The notes under the pieces were generated by a model. It made no database searches and was not told where the DNA came from. It saw only the letters and a list, made by a program, of their open reading frames with translations. DNA of 64,000 bases from Alg239-R122 sp041746135. Its GTDB lineage: Bacteria; Pseudomonadota; Alphaproteobacteria; Sphingomonadales; Sphingomonadaceae. The DNA lies in contig JBGTHQ010000028.1 in the NCBI GenBank assembly GCA_041746135.1, positions 124,001 to 188,000 on the forward strand, given 5' to 3'. This document shows positions 42,813 through 51,213 of this stretch, piece by piece. How positions within the stretch are numbered: the first letter of the stretch is position 1; every line of letters begins with the position of its first letter. The translations under genes were made by a program, and so were the position numbers.

Positions 42813-45134
42813 TCAATCGTCGCCGGTAATAAAGTTGGGCAAAGGAGCGTCGCCACCCTTGCTTTCGCCGTCATTTTCGCTCCGGCCACGCCCACGACCG
42901 CCGCCATCTTGTCCGCCGCCATCGCGTCCGCGGCCACGGCCGCCATCGCCATCACGGCCCGAACCATCTCTTCTGGGGCCACGCCCGCGTTCACCGCCGC
43001 CGCCACGCTTATTTTCGCGCGGAGGACGCGTGTCTTCCAGCTCTTCGCCGGTTTCCTGATCAACGACGCGCATCGACAGACGGACTTTGCCGCGCTGATC
43101 GATTTCGAGCACCTTCACTTTGACTTCCTGACCTTCGGACAGCTCGTCAGCGACTTTCTCGACTCGCTCGTTCTTGATTTCGGAAACATGGACCAGACCG
43201 TCTTTGCCGCCCATGAAATTCACGAACGCACCAAAGTCGACGAGGTTGACGACTTTACCGTCATACACTTTGCCAACCTCGGCTTCTTCGACAATGCCCG
43301 CGATCCATTTCAGTGCTGCGTCGATCTGCGATTTGTCGGACGACGATACCTTGATCAGGCCTTCGTCATCGATATCGACTTTCGCACCAGTTTCCGCAAC
43401 GATTTCGCGAATGACCTTGCCGCCCGTGCCGATAACATCGCGAATCTTTTCCTTGCTGATCTGCATGGTTTCAATACGCGGCGCATGCTCGGACATTTCG
43501 GTACGAACCGAAGACAGAGCTTTCGACATTTCGCCCAGGATATGCGCGCGGCCGCCATTAGCCTGCTCAAGAGCAGCTTTCATGATTTCCTGCGTAATGC
43601 CCGCAACCTTGATATCCATTTGCAATGACGTAATACCCTGTTCGGTACCGGCCACTTTAAAGTCCATGTCGCCCAGATGATCTTCATCCCCCAGTATATC
43701 GGACAGGACGGCAAAATCGGTGCCTTCCAGGATCAGACCCATGGCAATACCGGAAACGGGACGTTTCAAGGGAACGCCCGCGTCCATCATCGCCAACGAG
43801 CCACCGCATACGGTCGCCATCGAGGACGAGCCGTTGGATTCGGTAATGTCGGAAAGCACCCGGATTGTGTACGGGAAGTCCTCGACCTTCGGCAGAACCG
43901 GACGCAGCGCACGATAGGCAAGCTTGCCGTGGCCGGTTTCGCGGCGGCTGGTAAAGCCGAAACGGCCCACTTCGCCCACCGAATAAGGCGGGAAGTTATA
44001 GTGCAGCATAAAGTTGCTGTAGCTAAGGCCTTCCAAGCCGTCGATCATCTGTTCGGCGTCCTTGGTGCCCAAAGTCGTGGTCACGATCGCCTGCGTTTCG
44101 CCGCGGGTGAAAAGCGATGACCCGTGGGTACGCGGAAGCAGGCCAACGATGGCTTCGATCGGGCGAACCTGATCGAGCTTGCGGCCATCGATCCGTGTGC
44201 CGTCCTTGATGATGGCACCGCGCACGATTTCGGCTTCCAGTTTCTTGACCATCTTGCCAGCGGTCATTTGCGTCTGGCCGTCCTGGTCGGCATATTTCTC
44301 TTTTGCCTTGTCACGCACAGTGTTCAAGGCATTGGAGCGGGCCGATTTATCGGTCAGCTTGTAAGCTGCGGCGATATCCTTGCCGACCAGCTTGCGCAGG
44401 TCTTCCTTGATACCGCTATTGTCGTCGGCAGAAGCCATTTCCCACGGATCTTTCGCAGCCTGTTCGGCCAGATCGATAATCAGGTTCACGACTTTTTTGG
44501 ATTCTTCATGCGCGAACATGACGGCGCCCAACATAATGTCTTCGGAAAGCTCTTTCGCTTCCGATTCGACCATCATGACCGCGCCCTGTGTGGCGGCTAC
44601 GACCAGATCGAGTTCGCCTTCGCCAACAGATTCCATATTCGGGTTCAGCAGGTATTCGCCGTCCTTGTAACCGACGCGCGCCGCGCCGATCGGACCCATG
44701 AAGGGCAGACCGGAAATCGTCAGCGCAGCGGAAGCAGCAACCATCGCCAGAATATCGGGCTCGTTTACGCCATCAAAGCTCAGAACCTGACAGATAACGT
44801 TGATTTCATTATAGAAACCTTCGGGGAAAAGCGGGCGACAGGGACGATCGATCAAACGCGATGTCAGCGTTTCTTTTTCGGTCGAACGGCCTTCGCGCTT
44901 GAAAAAGCCGCCGGGAATTCGGCCGGCAGCGGAAAATTTTTCCTGATAATGGACGGTCAACGGGAAGAAATCCTGTCCTTCGCGTACCGATTTGGCAGCA
45001 GTTACTGCGCACAGCACTACCGTTTCGCCGAGCGTAGCAAGAACTGCACCATCGGCCTGACGGGCAATACGGCCCGTTTCCAAAGTGAGGGTCTGTCCGC
45101 CCCACTCCATTTCAACTTTTTTTGTATCGAACAT
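42813..45134 (-). CDS. pnp: Polynucleotide phosphorylase with extended RG-rich tail
   Basis: A 773-residue 3'-5' phosphorolytic exoribonuclease and degradosome component. Two RNase PH domains (about 1-230 and 315-550; FFKREGRSTEKE and TRGETQAIVTTTLGT) are followed by KH (RDVIGTGGKVIREI) and S1 (GKVYDGKVVNLVDFGAFVNF) domains. The last about 70 residues are an unusually long Gly/Arg/Asp-rich tail with many RG, RGRG and GGG repeats, ending in NFITGDD. The tail may aid RNA or protein binding. It is downstream of rpsO with a 256-base leader containing a hairpin. Confidence 0.97.
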   Translation of the reverse strand: MFDTKKVEMEWGGQTLTLETGRIARQADGAVLATLGETVVLCAVTAAKSVREGQDFFPLTVHYQEKFSAAGRIPGGFFKREGRSTEKETLTSRLIDRPCRPLFPEGFYNEINVICQVLSFDGVNEPDILAMVAASAALTISGLPFMGPIGAARVGYKDGEYLLNPNMESVGEGELDLVVAATQGAVMMVESEAKELSEDIMLGAVMFAHEESKKVVNLIIDLAEQAAKDPWEMASADDNSGIKEDLRKLVGKDIAAAYKLTDKSARSNALNTVRDKAKEKYADQDGQTQMTAGKMVKKLEAEIVRGAIIKDGTRIDGRKLDQVRPIEAIVGLLPRTHGSSLFTRGETQAIVTTTLGTKDAEQMIDGLEGLSYSNFMLHYNFPPYSVGEVGRFGFTSRRETGHGKLAYRALRPVLPKVEDFPYTIRVLSDITESNGSSSMATVCGGSLAMMDAGVPLKRPVSGIAMGLILEGTDFAVLSDILGDEDHLGDMDFKVAGTEQGITSLQMDIKVAGITQEIMKAALEQANGGRAHILGEMSKALSSVRTEMSEHAPRIETMQISKEKIRDVIGTGGKVIREIVAETGAKVDIDDEGLIKVSSSDKSQIDAALKWIAGIVEEAEVGKVYDGKVVNLVDFGAFVNFMGGKDGLVHVSEIKNERVEKVADELSEGQEVKVKVLEIDQRGKVRLSMRVVDQETGEELEDTRPPRENKRGGGGERGRGPRRDGSGRDGDGGRGRGRDGGGQDGGGRGRGRSENDGESKGGDAPLPNFITGDD

Positions 45135-45285
45135 GTATGTTTTTCCTATTCAGCCCCCGCGCCCTATTGCGGCGGGTCTGTCTTCTTGATTTCCGGACTG
45201 TCCGGTCCGGATCGGTTCGGGAGCGTTGATCTGCTCCGCTGAGGCTGTCCCTGCCGAATTGCGGGTCCAGTCCTATCTTGTTAAC

Positions 45286-45310
45286 GAACAGGCGGATGAC
45301 CCGCTTGTTC
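45286..45310 (-). promoter_or_regulatory. Hairpin in the pnp leader
   Basis: Ten-base arms at 45286-45295 and 45301-45310 (GAACAGGCGG against CCGCTTGTTC) form a stem with one G-U pair and a five-base loop, about 150 bases upstream of the pnp start. In gamma-proteobacteria pnp is autoregulated by RNase III cutting a leader hairpin between rpsO and pnp; a similar role here is inference. Confidence 0.45.
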
Positions 45311-45353
45311 CGCTATTTCTTTATGTCGGCACCTGCGGGCCGGACCATAAACG

Positions 45354-45381
45354 AAAAGCGGCTCCGAAACCGGAGCCGCTT
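45354..45381 (-). terminator. Terminator of rpsO
   Basis: AAGCGGCTCCG and CGGAGCCGCTT form an 11-pair stem with a four-base loop. On the minus strand it is followed by TTTTCGTTT. It begins ten bases after the rpsO stop, so it would limit read-through into pnp. Confidence 0.85.
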
Positions 45382-45390
45382 ATGATATGG

Positions 45391-45660
45391 TTATTTACGC
45401 AGTCCCAGTTTGGCGATGAGGTCGCTATAGCGTCCTTCATCTTTCTTGCGCAGATAGTCGAGCAGCGAACGGCGCTTGTTGACCATCATGAGCAGGCCGC
45501 GGCGGCTGTGATTGTCTTTATGGTGACCTTTGAAATGCTCGGTCAGGTTCACAATCCGCTCGGTCAGGATGGCTACCTGCACTTCGGGGGATCCGGTATC
45601 GCCTTTTTCGCGTGAATGCTCGGCGATTACTTCTTTTTTGCGTTCTGCAGTAATGGTCAT
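45391..45660 (-). CDS. rpsO: 30S ribosomal protein S15
   Basis: An 89-residue protein with the full S15 pattern: EVIAEHSREKGDTGSPEVQVAILTERI, HFKGHHKDNHSRRGLLMMVNKRRSLLDYL. It binds 16S rRNA in the small-subunit platform. Gene order truB-rpsO-pnp is conserved. A ribosome-binding GGGAA precedes the start, and an intrinsic terminator follows. Confidence 0.98.
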   Translation of the reverse strand: MTITAERKKEVIAEHSREKGDTGSPEVQVAILTERIVNLTEHFKGHHKDNHSRRGLLMMVNKRRSLLDYLRKKDEGRYSDLIAKLGLRK

Positions 45661-45681
45661 TTATATATTCCCTTCGAACAT

Positions 45682-46656
45682 CTAAACATTGAACCCGCGT
45701 TCGATGATGGTTCTTCCATCTTCAAGCCGTATCAGAGCGACCAGGGCACCTGCCCCATCTCGCGTCCAATATTGCCCGTCATCCGCGACAATCCCGATAT
45801 CGACTTGCCCCATGCGGAGCCGCCTTGCCTTTTCGGGATCAAGGACCAGAGCCGGGATGTCGTCCAGCCCTGCCTCCATCGGCAAGATTACGTCTTCTAA
45901 CGCTGCGCCTTTACCGATTTCGTCGAGTTTGTCTAGCGAAATCGCATGGTCAAGTTCGAAAGGCCCGGCTTTGGTCCGGCGCAGCATTGTGACATGGCCC
46001 ACAGTGCCTAGAGCGCGGGCAATATCACGGGCGAGCGAGCGGATATAGGTGCCCTTAGAAACGTGAGCCATGAGAGTGATGTGTTCAAGTCCGTCATTCC
46101 GGCGAAAGCCGGAATCTCCTTCGATTTTTTGTGCATCAGAAGAAATGAGATCCCGGCTTTCGCCGGGATGACGAATTGAGAGACTGTGAATACTGACAGC
46201 TCGCATTTTCAGCGCGAACTCCTCACCCGCTCTAGCAAGATCATAGGCACGTTTGCCATCCACCTTCAGCGCAGAATATTTGGGCGGCATCTGCTTGATC
46301 GGGCCGGTAAATGCGGGCAGTATTGCTTCGATATCAGCCAGTGAAGGTCGTATATCCGAAATCTCAATAACATCGCCCTCCACATCCAGCGTCGAAGTTT
46401 CCGCCCCGAAAGCGATTGTGAAATCGTAAATCTTACTGGCATCGAGCATCCGTCCTGCGAGTTTGGTAGCCTCCCCCAGTGCTATAGGCAAAACGCCGGT
46501 CGCCAAGGGGTCGAGCGTGCCGCCATGCCCCGTCTTGGTTTTGGGATGGCCCGCCTCTCGCAGATTGCGTTTGACCGCGCCGACCGCCTGGGTCGACCCG
46601 AGCCCGAGCGGTTTGTCGAGAATGATCCAGCCGGAGATCAAGAGCGACCGACCCAT
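45682..46656 (-). CDS. truB: tRNA pseudouridine-55 synthase with an in-frame repeat insert
   Basis: A 324-residue enzyme making pseudouridine 55 in the tRNA T-loop. The catalytic Asp is D49 in HGGTLDPLATGVL; later motifs PPKYSALKVDGKRAYDLAR and SKGTYIRSLARDI are intact. Residues about 162-188 (RHPGESRDL ... DSGFRRND) do not belong to TruB: they translate an inverted-repeat element between 46093 and 46172, inserted in frame in the loop between VSIHSLSI and ITLMAHVSKG. The frame stays open, so the protein is probably still made. Its ATG lies 19 bases inside the end of the upstream GNAT gene. Confidence 0.95.
   Translation of the reverse strand: MGRSLLISGWIILDKPLGLGSTQAVGAVKRNLREAGHPKTKTGHGGTLDPLATGVLPIALGEATKLAGRMLDASKIYDFTIAFGAETSTLDVEGDVIEISDIRPSLADIEAILPAFTGPIKQMPPKYSALKVDGKRAYDLARAGEEFALKMRAVSIHSLSIRHPGESRDLISSDAQKIEGDSGFRRNDGLEHITLMAHVSKGTYIRSLARDIARALGTVGHVTMLRRTKAGPFELDHAISLDKLDEIGKGAALEDVILPMEAGLDDIPALVLDPEKARRLRMGQVDIGIVADDGQYWTRDGAGALVALIRLEDGRTIIERGFNV
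46093..46172. repeat. REP/BIME-type palindromic element inside truB
   Basis: Two 26-base arms in inverted orientation (46093-46118 and 46147-46172, 24 of 26 positions matching) are separated by 28 bases. Each arm is itself a hairpin with a GAAA tetraloop: core CCGGCGAAAGCCGG. The element is typical of dispersed repetitive extragenic palindromes, but this copy lies within coding sequence and contributes about 27 codons without a stop. Confidence 0.85.
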
Positions 46657-47145
46657 TCATCCTTCAAAATCGAAAATAACGCCGTGTCGCGCACATAGCC
46701 GGTCCACGTGACGCGGTTCTTGCGCATCGTACCTTCACGCACCGCACCCATTTTCTCAACCGCCGCAATGGAGCGCACGTTGCGAGTAACGATCGTAAAT
46801 TCGGTCCGCCAGAAACCTTGCGCAAAAGCATGATCGATCATGAGCCATTTCATGGTGGCATTGAAACCCGTGCCGCGCACCGATGGCTCAATATAGGTGC
46901 CGCCGATCATCACCGTGCCATTGGCAAGATCGGGATGGATATAGCTCGTCGTTCCCAACAACGTGTTCGCCATCCAGAGCGGCGAAACGCACCCACCCCT
47001 CATCGCCGTGAAATAATTTGAACTGTTCGTCGAAATCGTCATCGAGCATGTTGACTGGATAAATCTGCCAGATGTTGGGGCCTTTCGCACATGTAGCGCG
47101 CAGTGGCTCTACGTGCTCGGCGCTGACAAGGTACAATACGGACAT
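46638..47145 (-). pseudogene. GNAT acetyltransferase gene with a single-base frameshift
   Basis: The N-terminal half (MSVLYLVSAEHVEPLRATC to about GEHVVGN, from 47145) and the C-terminal half (TSYIHPDLANGTVMIGGTYIEPSVRGTGFN to DEWVGRS, ending at 46638) are a single GNAT domain but in different frames. Removing one base from the GGG at 46954-46956 (minus strand) would join them as VVGTTSYIHPD. The acetyl-CoA loop RGTGFN is intact. Either a genuine inactivating indel or a sequencing error in a short homopolymer. Substrate unknown. It overlaps the start of truB by 19 bases. Confidence 0.8.
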
Positions 47146-47171
47146 TGCCGTCCTGCAGAGGAGTATTGAGC

Positions 47172-47753
47172 TTATTCATCACTCAGCGCTTCCATGAAAT
47201 GCCTGCGGCACAACGCTACATAGCGGTCGTTCCCGCCAATTTCCGTCTGCGCGCCGGCTTTGACCGCTTTGCCATTTTCATCGACGCGCAGGTTCATGGT
47301 CGATTTACGTCCGCATTCGCACACGGCCTTCAGTTCGACCAGGCTGTCGGCCAGTGCCAGCAATTGTGCGCTGCCCGGAAACAGTTCCGCCCGAAAGTCG
47401 GTGCGCAGGCCGTAAGCCAGCACGGGAATATCCAGTCGGTCGCAAACACGCGCAAGTTCGAATACCTGTTCCTTGGTCAGAAATTGCGCTTCATCCACCA
47501 TGACGCAAGCGAGTTTCCGCTTGGCCTGCTCCCCCGCAATCGCGCCGAACAAATCCGTGCCCGGGTCAAACAGATTGGCATCGGCTTTCAGCCCGATCCG
47601 CGAGGTAATTATGCCGGTATCGAAACGATTGTCGAGCGCGGCCGTCCAGAGCATCGTTTCCATACCCCGCTCGCGATAATTGAAATCGGCTTGCAGCAGT
47701 GTGGTCGATTTGCCCGCATTCATAGAGGCATAATAGAAATAGAGTTTGGCCAT
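47172..47753 (-). CDS. tdk: Thymidine kinase
   Basis: A 193-residue type II thymidine kinase that phosphorylates thymidine in salvage. Walker A is ASMNAGKSTTLL (residues 9-20), the base-binding loop is MVDEAQFL, and the DIPVLAYGLRTDF lasso motif is present. Two C-terminal zinc cysteines (CECG) are visible, with a histidine close to the C-terminus (CRRHF). It sits between rbfA and the GNAT gene in the large translation operon, not part of the conserved core. Confidence 0.94.
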   Translation of the reverse strand: MAKLYFYYASMNAGKSTTLLQADFNYRERGMETMLWTAALDNRFDTGIITSRIGLKADANLFDPGTDLFGAIAGEQAKRKLACVMVDEAQFLTKEQVFELARVCDRLDIPVLAYGLRTDFRAELFPGSAQLLALADSLVELKAVCECGRKSTMNLRVDENGKAVKAGAQTEIGGNDRYVALCRRHFMEALSDE

Positions 47754-47773
47754 GAACTACTGATAACCTTATC

Positions 47774-47799
47774 GTCTTTCTGGCAAAATCCGGAATGAC
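47774..47799. repeat. Degenerate REP-like hairpin between rbfA and tdk
   Basis: GTCTTTCTGG and CCGGAATGAC form an imperfect 10-base stem around CAAAAT. On the minus strand one arm reads GTCATTCCGG, the same ten bases that open the palindromic element in truB, suggesting a decayed solitary copy of that repeat. It has no T-run, so it is not a clear terminator. Confidence 0.4.
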
Positions 47800-47811
47800 G
47801 TCAGAAATTTA

Positions 47812-48213
47812 CTACTCGCCCTCTATATCCTGCGCCACTTTCGGGTCGCGCAACAGCGTTTCGATATGACTGCCCTCATCGAAACTTTCATCCGCCAAGA
47901 ATTTGAGCTTTGCGGCATATTTCATCTTGGTTCGGCTTGCGACTTCGCGCTGCAGATAGGCCGTGTTGGTGCGCAGCGCTTTCAGCACCTTGTCCTCATC
48001 GCGCCCAAGCAAGGGCTTGATAAAAGCAGTCGCGTTGCGCAGGTCGGGCGACATGCGCACCTCGGTTACGGTGATGCTGGTGTCGGTCAATATCTCGTCG
48101 TGCACGTCGCCGCGCAGCAATATTTCCGACAGGATATGGCGCACCTGTTCGCCGACGCGCAGAACGCGAACGGAACGGCCTTCGGGAGATGTATTGGTAT
48201 GTTTTGCCATCAT
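47812..48213 (-). CDS. rbfA: 30S ribosome-binding factor RbfA
   Basis: A 133-residue KH-fold assembly factor for the small ribosomal subunit. RSVRVLRVGEQVRHILSEIL and ITVTEVRMSPDLRNATAFIKPL are characteristic, followed by LRTNTAYLQREVASRTKMKYAAKLKFLADESFDEG. It is in the usual position after infB, but a thioesterase gene intervenes and overlaps its start (ATGA at 48210-48213). Confidence 0.94.
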   Translation of the reverse strand: MMAKHTNTSPEGRSVRVLRVGEQVRHILSEILLRGDVHDEILTDTSITVTEVRMSPDLRNATAFIKPLLGRDEDKVLKALRTNTAYLQREVASRTKMKYAAKLKFLADESFDEGSHIETLLRDPKVAQDIEGE

Positions 48214-48617
48214 GGTATTTCCACTATTCGTGCCGTTGAGGTTGCGCGGGCCAGCAATTTGTCATCCATATCGAAAAGTTCAGCTTCCAGAAATGCGGTC
48301 TTCTTGGTGCGGCTCACCACCCTGCCCTTGCCCAGAACGCGGCCGGGATAGACCGGACTTACGAACGACACGTTAATGTCGAGTGAAATCGGCATTTCCC
48401 GTCCCTGGGTAGAGGCAACCAGCGCCGGCCCCATCGTATCGTCGAGCATTGCGGAGACAAATCCGCCCTGCACTGTGCCGCGCGGATTGAGCATGGTTCC
48501 GTTCGGATGAAAGGCGATCTCAATGCGTCCCTCTTCGGGATATTCGGCAACCAGTTCCCAGCCGAGAGTCTCCGCCGCGGGCGGCGCAGGCTTGTCGGCG
48601 AAGAAACTTTTAGGCAT
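48210..48617 (-). CDS. PaaI-type thioesterase
   Basis: A 135-residue hotdog-fold thioesterase. The motif NPRGTVQGGFVSAMLDDTMGPAL carries the helix with catalytic Asp typical of PaaI/ComA-like enzymes, which hydrolyse acyl- or phenylacetyl-CoA. It lies between infB and rbfA in the operon and its stop overlaps the rbfA start. Substrate is unknown. Confidence 0.9.
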   Translation of the reverse strand: MPKSFFADKPAPPAAETLGWELVAEYPEEGRIEIAFHPNGTMLNPRGTVQGGFVSAMLDDTMGPALVASTQGREMPISLDINVSFVSPVYPGRVLGKGRVVSRTKKTAFLEAELFDMDDKLLARATSTARIVEIP

Positions 48618-48648
48618 TGGTTTTCAGTTTTCCAGTCAGGCTAAAGGA

Positions 48649-51204
48649 TCAAAGCGTCCGTTCTTTGAACTCCACTTCAAATGTCTCGACATAATCGCCT
48701 GCCTTGAGGTCGGTGGTGTTTTCGAAAACAACACCGCATTCAAGGCCGGCGCGAACCTCGGCAACATCGTCCTTGAAGCGGCGCAGACTGTCGATCTTGC
48801 CGTTATAGACAATGACATCATCACGCGTGATACGCGCGGCCAGATCTTTCTTGAGATAGCCTTCGGTAACCAGCAGACCCGCAGCCTTGCCGCGTTTACC
48901 GGCAGAAAACACGTCCTTGACTTCCGCACGGCCGACCACGGTTTCAAGCCGTTCAGGACCAAGCTCGCCTGCCATTTCGCTCTTCACGTCCTCAATCAGG
49001 TCATAGATCACGTCGAAATATTTGAAGCGAACGCTCTCGCGCTGTGCGATTTCGCGGGCTTTGCTGTTGGCACGCACGTTGAAGCCAATAATCGGTGCAT
49101 TGGAGGCGCGCGCGAGTGTCACGTCGGATTCGGTAATCGCGCCGACGCCGCTGTGCAACACGCGCACTTTGATATCGTCGTTTGAAATCTGGTTGAGCGA
49201 ACTTGCGATCGCCTGCACAGACCCCATAACATCGCCCTTGATAAGGATTGGGTATTCGACCGCCTTGTCGGATATGCCAGAGAACAGGTCCTCGAGCGAG
49301 GTAGGTGCCGTTGCGGTGCGAATTTCAAGTGCTTTCTGCTTGCGATATTCGGCCACTTCGCGGGCACGCTGTTCGTTATCGACCACCGTGAACTTCTCGC
49401 CCGCAGACGGAACGCCGCTCATGCCCAGAACTTCGACGGGCATGGAAGGACCAGCCTCCTTGATCTGCTTGCCCTTGTCGTCATAAATCGCCCGGACCTT
49501 GCCGCTTTCGCCGCCGACCACGAACGTGTCGCCGCGGCGCAATGTGCCGCGATTGATCAGGACGGTGGCGACTGGGCCACGGCCCTTGTCGAGTTTTGCT
49601 TCGATCACCGTTCCGTCCGCATTGCGGTCGGGATTGGCTTTCAATTCGAGCAATTCGGCTTGCAACATGATCTTGTCGATTAGTTCGTCCAGATTGGTGC
49701 CCTTGAGCGCGGAAACTTCGACATCCTGCACATCGCCCGACATCGCCTCGACAATAACTTCATGTTCGAGCAGGCGTTCGCGGATTTTCTGCGGTTCCGC
49801 GCCGTTCTTGTCGATCTTGTTGATCGCCACAATCATCGGCACATTTGCGGCTTTGGTGTGCGCAATCGCCTCGATCGTCTGTGGCATAAGGCCATCATCG
49901 GCCGCTACGACAAGAATGACGATATCGGTGACGTTGGCACCGCGCAGACGCATTTCGGTAAAGGCTTCATGGCCGGGCGTATCGAGGAACGTGATGATAT
50001 TCCCGTCTTTGCGCTTTACCTGATAGGCACCGATATGCTGGGTAATACCCCCCGCTTCGCCGGTAACGACATCGGTACCGCGCAAGGCGTCGAGCAAAGA
50101 TGTTTTGCCGTGGTCGACATGGCCCATGATGGTCACGACCGGAGAGCGCGGCTGCAGCGTTTCTTCCGCATCGACATCGGTTTCGAAATCAATGTCGATA
50201 TCGGATGCGGATACGCGTTTGATCTTGTGATCGAATTCCTCGACCAGAAGCTCCGCCGTATCGGCGTCGATCGTCTGGTTGATGGTGACCATCATATCCA
50301 TGTTGAACAACGCCTTGACGAGGTCAGAGCCTTTTTCGCCCATGCGTTTGGCAAGTTCCTGAACGGTAATGGCTTCCGGCACGATCACTTCGCGGCTCTG
50401 TTTCGGCTTCGCTTCACGCGGCTTGCCGGACATTTGCGCACGTTTTTCCTTTTCGCGCGCGCGTTTTAGCGCGGCGAGCGAGCGGGCACGAGCGCCGCCA
50501 TCGCCTTCGGACAGCGCGCGCGTAACGGTCAACTTGCCCGACGTGCGGCGTTCGTTGCGCTCGCGGGTCGGCTTGGGCGCAGGTTTCTTGAGTTCGGGAC
50601 GCGGCGGACGCTCGACTGGCGTAAACTTGCGCGGTGCAGGAATTTTATTGTCGCTGTCCGGCGCCGCGGCGGCGGAGGCATCAGCAGCAGCCTGCTGCGC
50701 CTCTTCGTCCTGCTGGGCAGCATCCGCATCGGTTTTTTGGGCAGCTTCTTGAGCGGCTTGTTCGTCTTCGGCGCTCGATTTCTTATTCTGTTCTGTGCGC
50801 TCCTTTTGGTCTTCGCTTTGTGCTTTCTTTTTCGCGGTTTCGCGGCGGCGTGCGTCTTCGAGCGCAGACTGCCGTGATTCCTCGGCTTCGCGCAGCAGTT
50901 TTTCCTGCCGCTCCTGGCGCGTCAGGACATCGACGGGCTTCGGCCTCGCCGCGGGTTTATCAGCGACTGGCACAGCCGCCTGTTTTTCCGGACCTTTTTG
51001 CGGTGCCGGTGCAGCGGGCTCGACTTTTGTGACGGTTTCCTGTGCGCCAGGTTTGCCGACCAGCTTGCGCCGCTTGACCTCGACCACAACCTTGTTGGTG
51101 CGACCGTGGCTAAACGTCTGCTTGACTTCTCCAGCCTCGACCGAACGCTTCAGACCCAGTGGTTTGCGTGCAGGTTTCGACTCTTTGTTTTCGTTATCAC
51201 TCAT
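48649..51204 (-). CDS. infB: Translation initiation factor IF-2
   Basis: An 851-residue GTPase that places initiator tRNA on the 30S subunit. The N-terminal ~260 residues are low-complexity, rich in Ala, Lys, Glu and Pro, after the short KPLGLKRSVEAGEVKQTFSHGR motif. G1 is GHVDHGKTSLLDALR, G3 DTPGHEAF, G4 NKID, and domains II-IV follow, ending VEFKERTL. Its leader gap to ylxR is only nine bases, so it is co-transcribed with nusA and ylxR. Confidence 0.97.
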   Translation of the reverse strand: MSDNENKESKPARKPLGLKRSVEAGEVKQTFSHGRTNKVVVEVKRRKLVGKPGAQETVTKVEPAAPAPQKGPEKQAAVPVADKPAARPKPVDVLTRQERQEKLLREAEESRQSALEDARRRETAKKKAQSEDQKERTEQNKKSSAEDEQAAQEAAQKTDADAAQQDEEAQQAAADASAAAAPDSDNKIPAPRKFTPVERPPRPELKKPAPKPTRERNERRTSGKLTVTRALSEGDGGARARSLAALKRAREKEKRAQMSGKPREAKPKQSREVIVPEAITVQELAKRMGEKGSDLVKALFNMDMMVTINQTIDADTAELLVEEFDHKIKRVSASDIDIDFETDVDAEETLQPRSPVVTIMGHVDHGKTSLLDALRGTDVVTGEAGGITQHIGAYQVKRKDGNIITFLDTPGHEAFTEMRLRGANVTDIVILVVAADDGLMPQTIEAIAHTKAANVPMIVAINKIDKNGAEPQKIRERLLEHEVIVEAMSGDVQDVEVSALKGTNLDELIDKIMLQAELLELKANPDRNADGTVIEAKLDKGRGPVATVLINRGTLRRGDTFVVGGESGKVRAIYDDKGKQIKEAGPSMPVEVLGMSGVPSAGEKFTVVDNEQRAREVAEYRKQKALEIRTATAPTSLEDLFSGISDKAVEYPILIKGDVMGSVQAIASSLNQISNDDIKVRVLHSGVGAITESDVTLARASNAPIIGFNVRANSKAREIAQRESVRFKYFDVIYDLIEDVKSEMAGELGPERLETVVGRAEVKDVFSAGKRGKAAGLLVTEGYLKKDLAARITRDDVIVYNGKIDSLRRFKDDVAEVRAGLECGVVFENTTDLKAGDYVETFEVEFKERTL

Positions 51205-51213
51205 CGAACAGAC

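Noticed and set aside
42900..43020. Tandem DNA repeat in the last part of pnp
   Set aside because: The repetitive look is codon bias from Gly/Arg/Asp-rich protein, with no regular DNA period.
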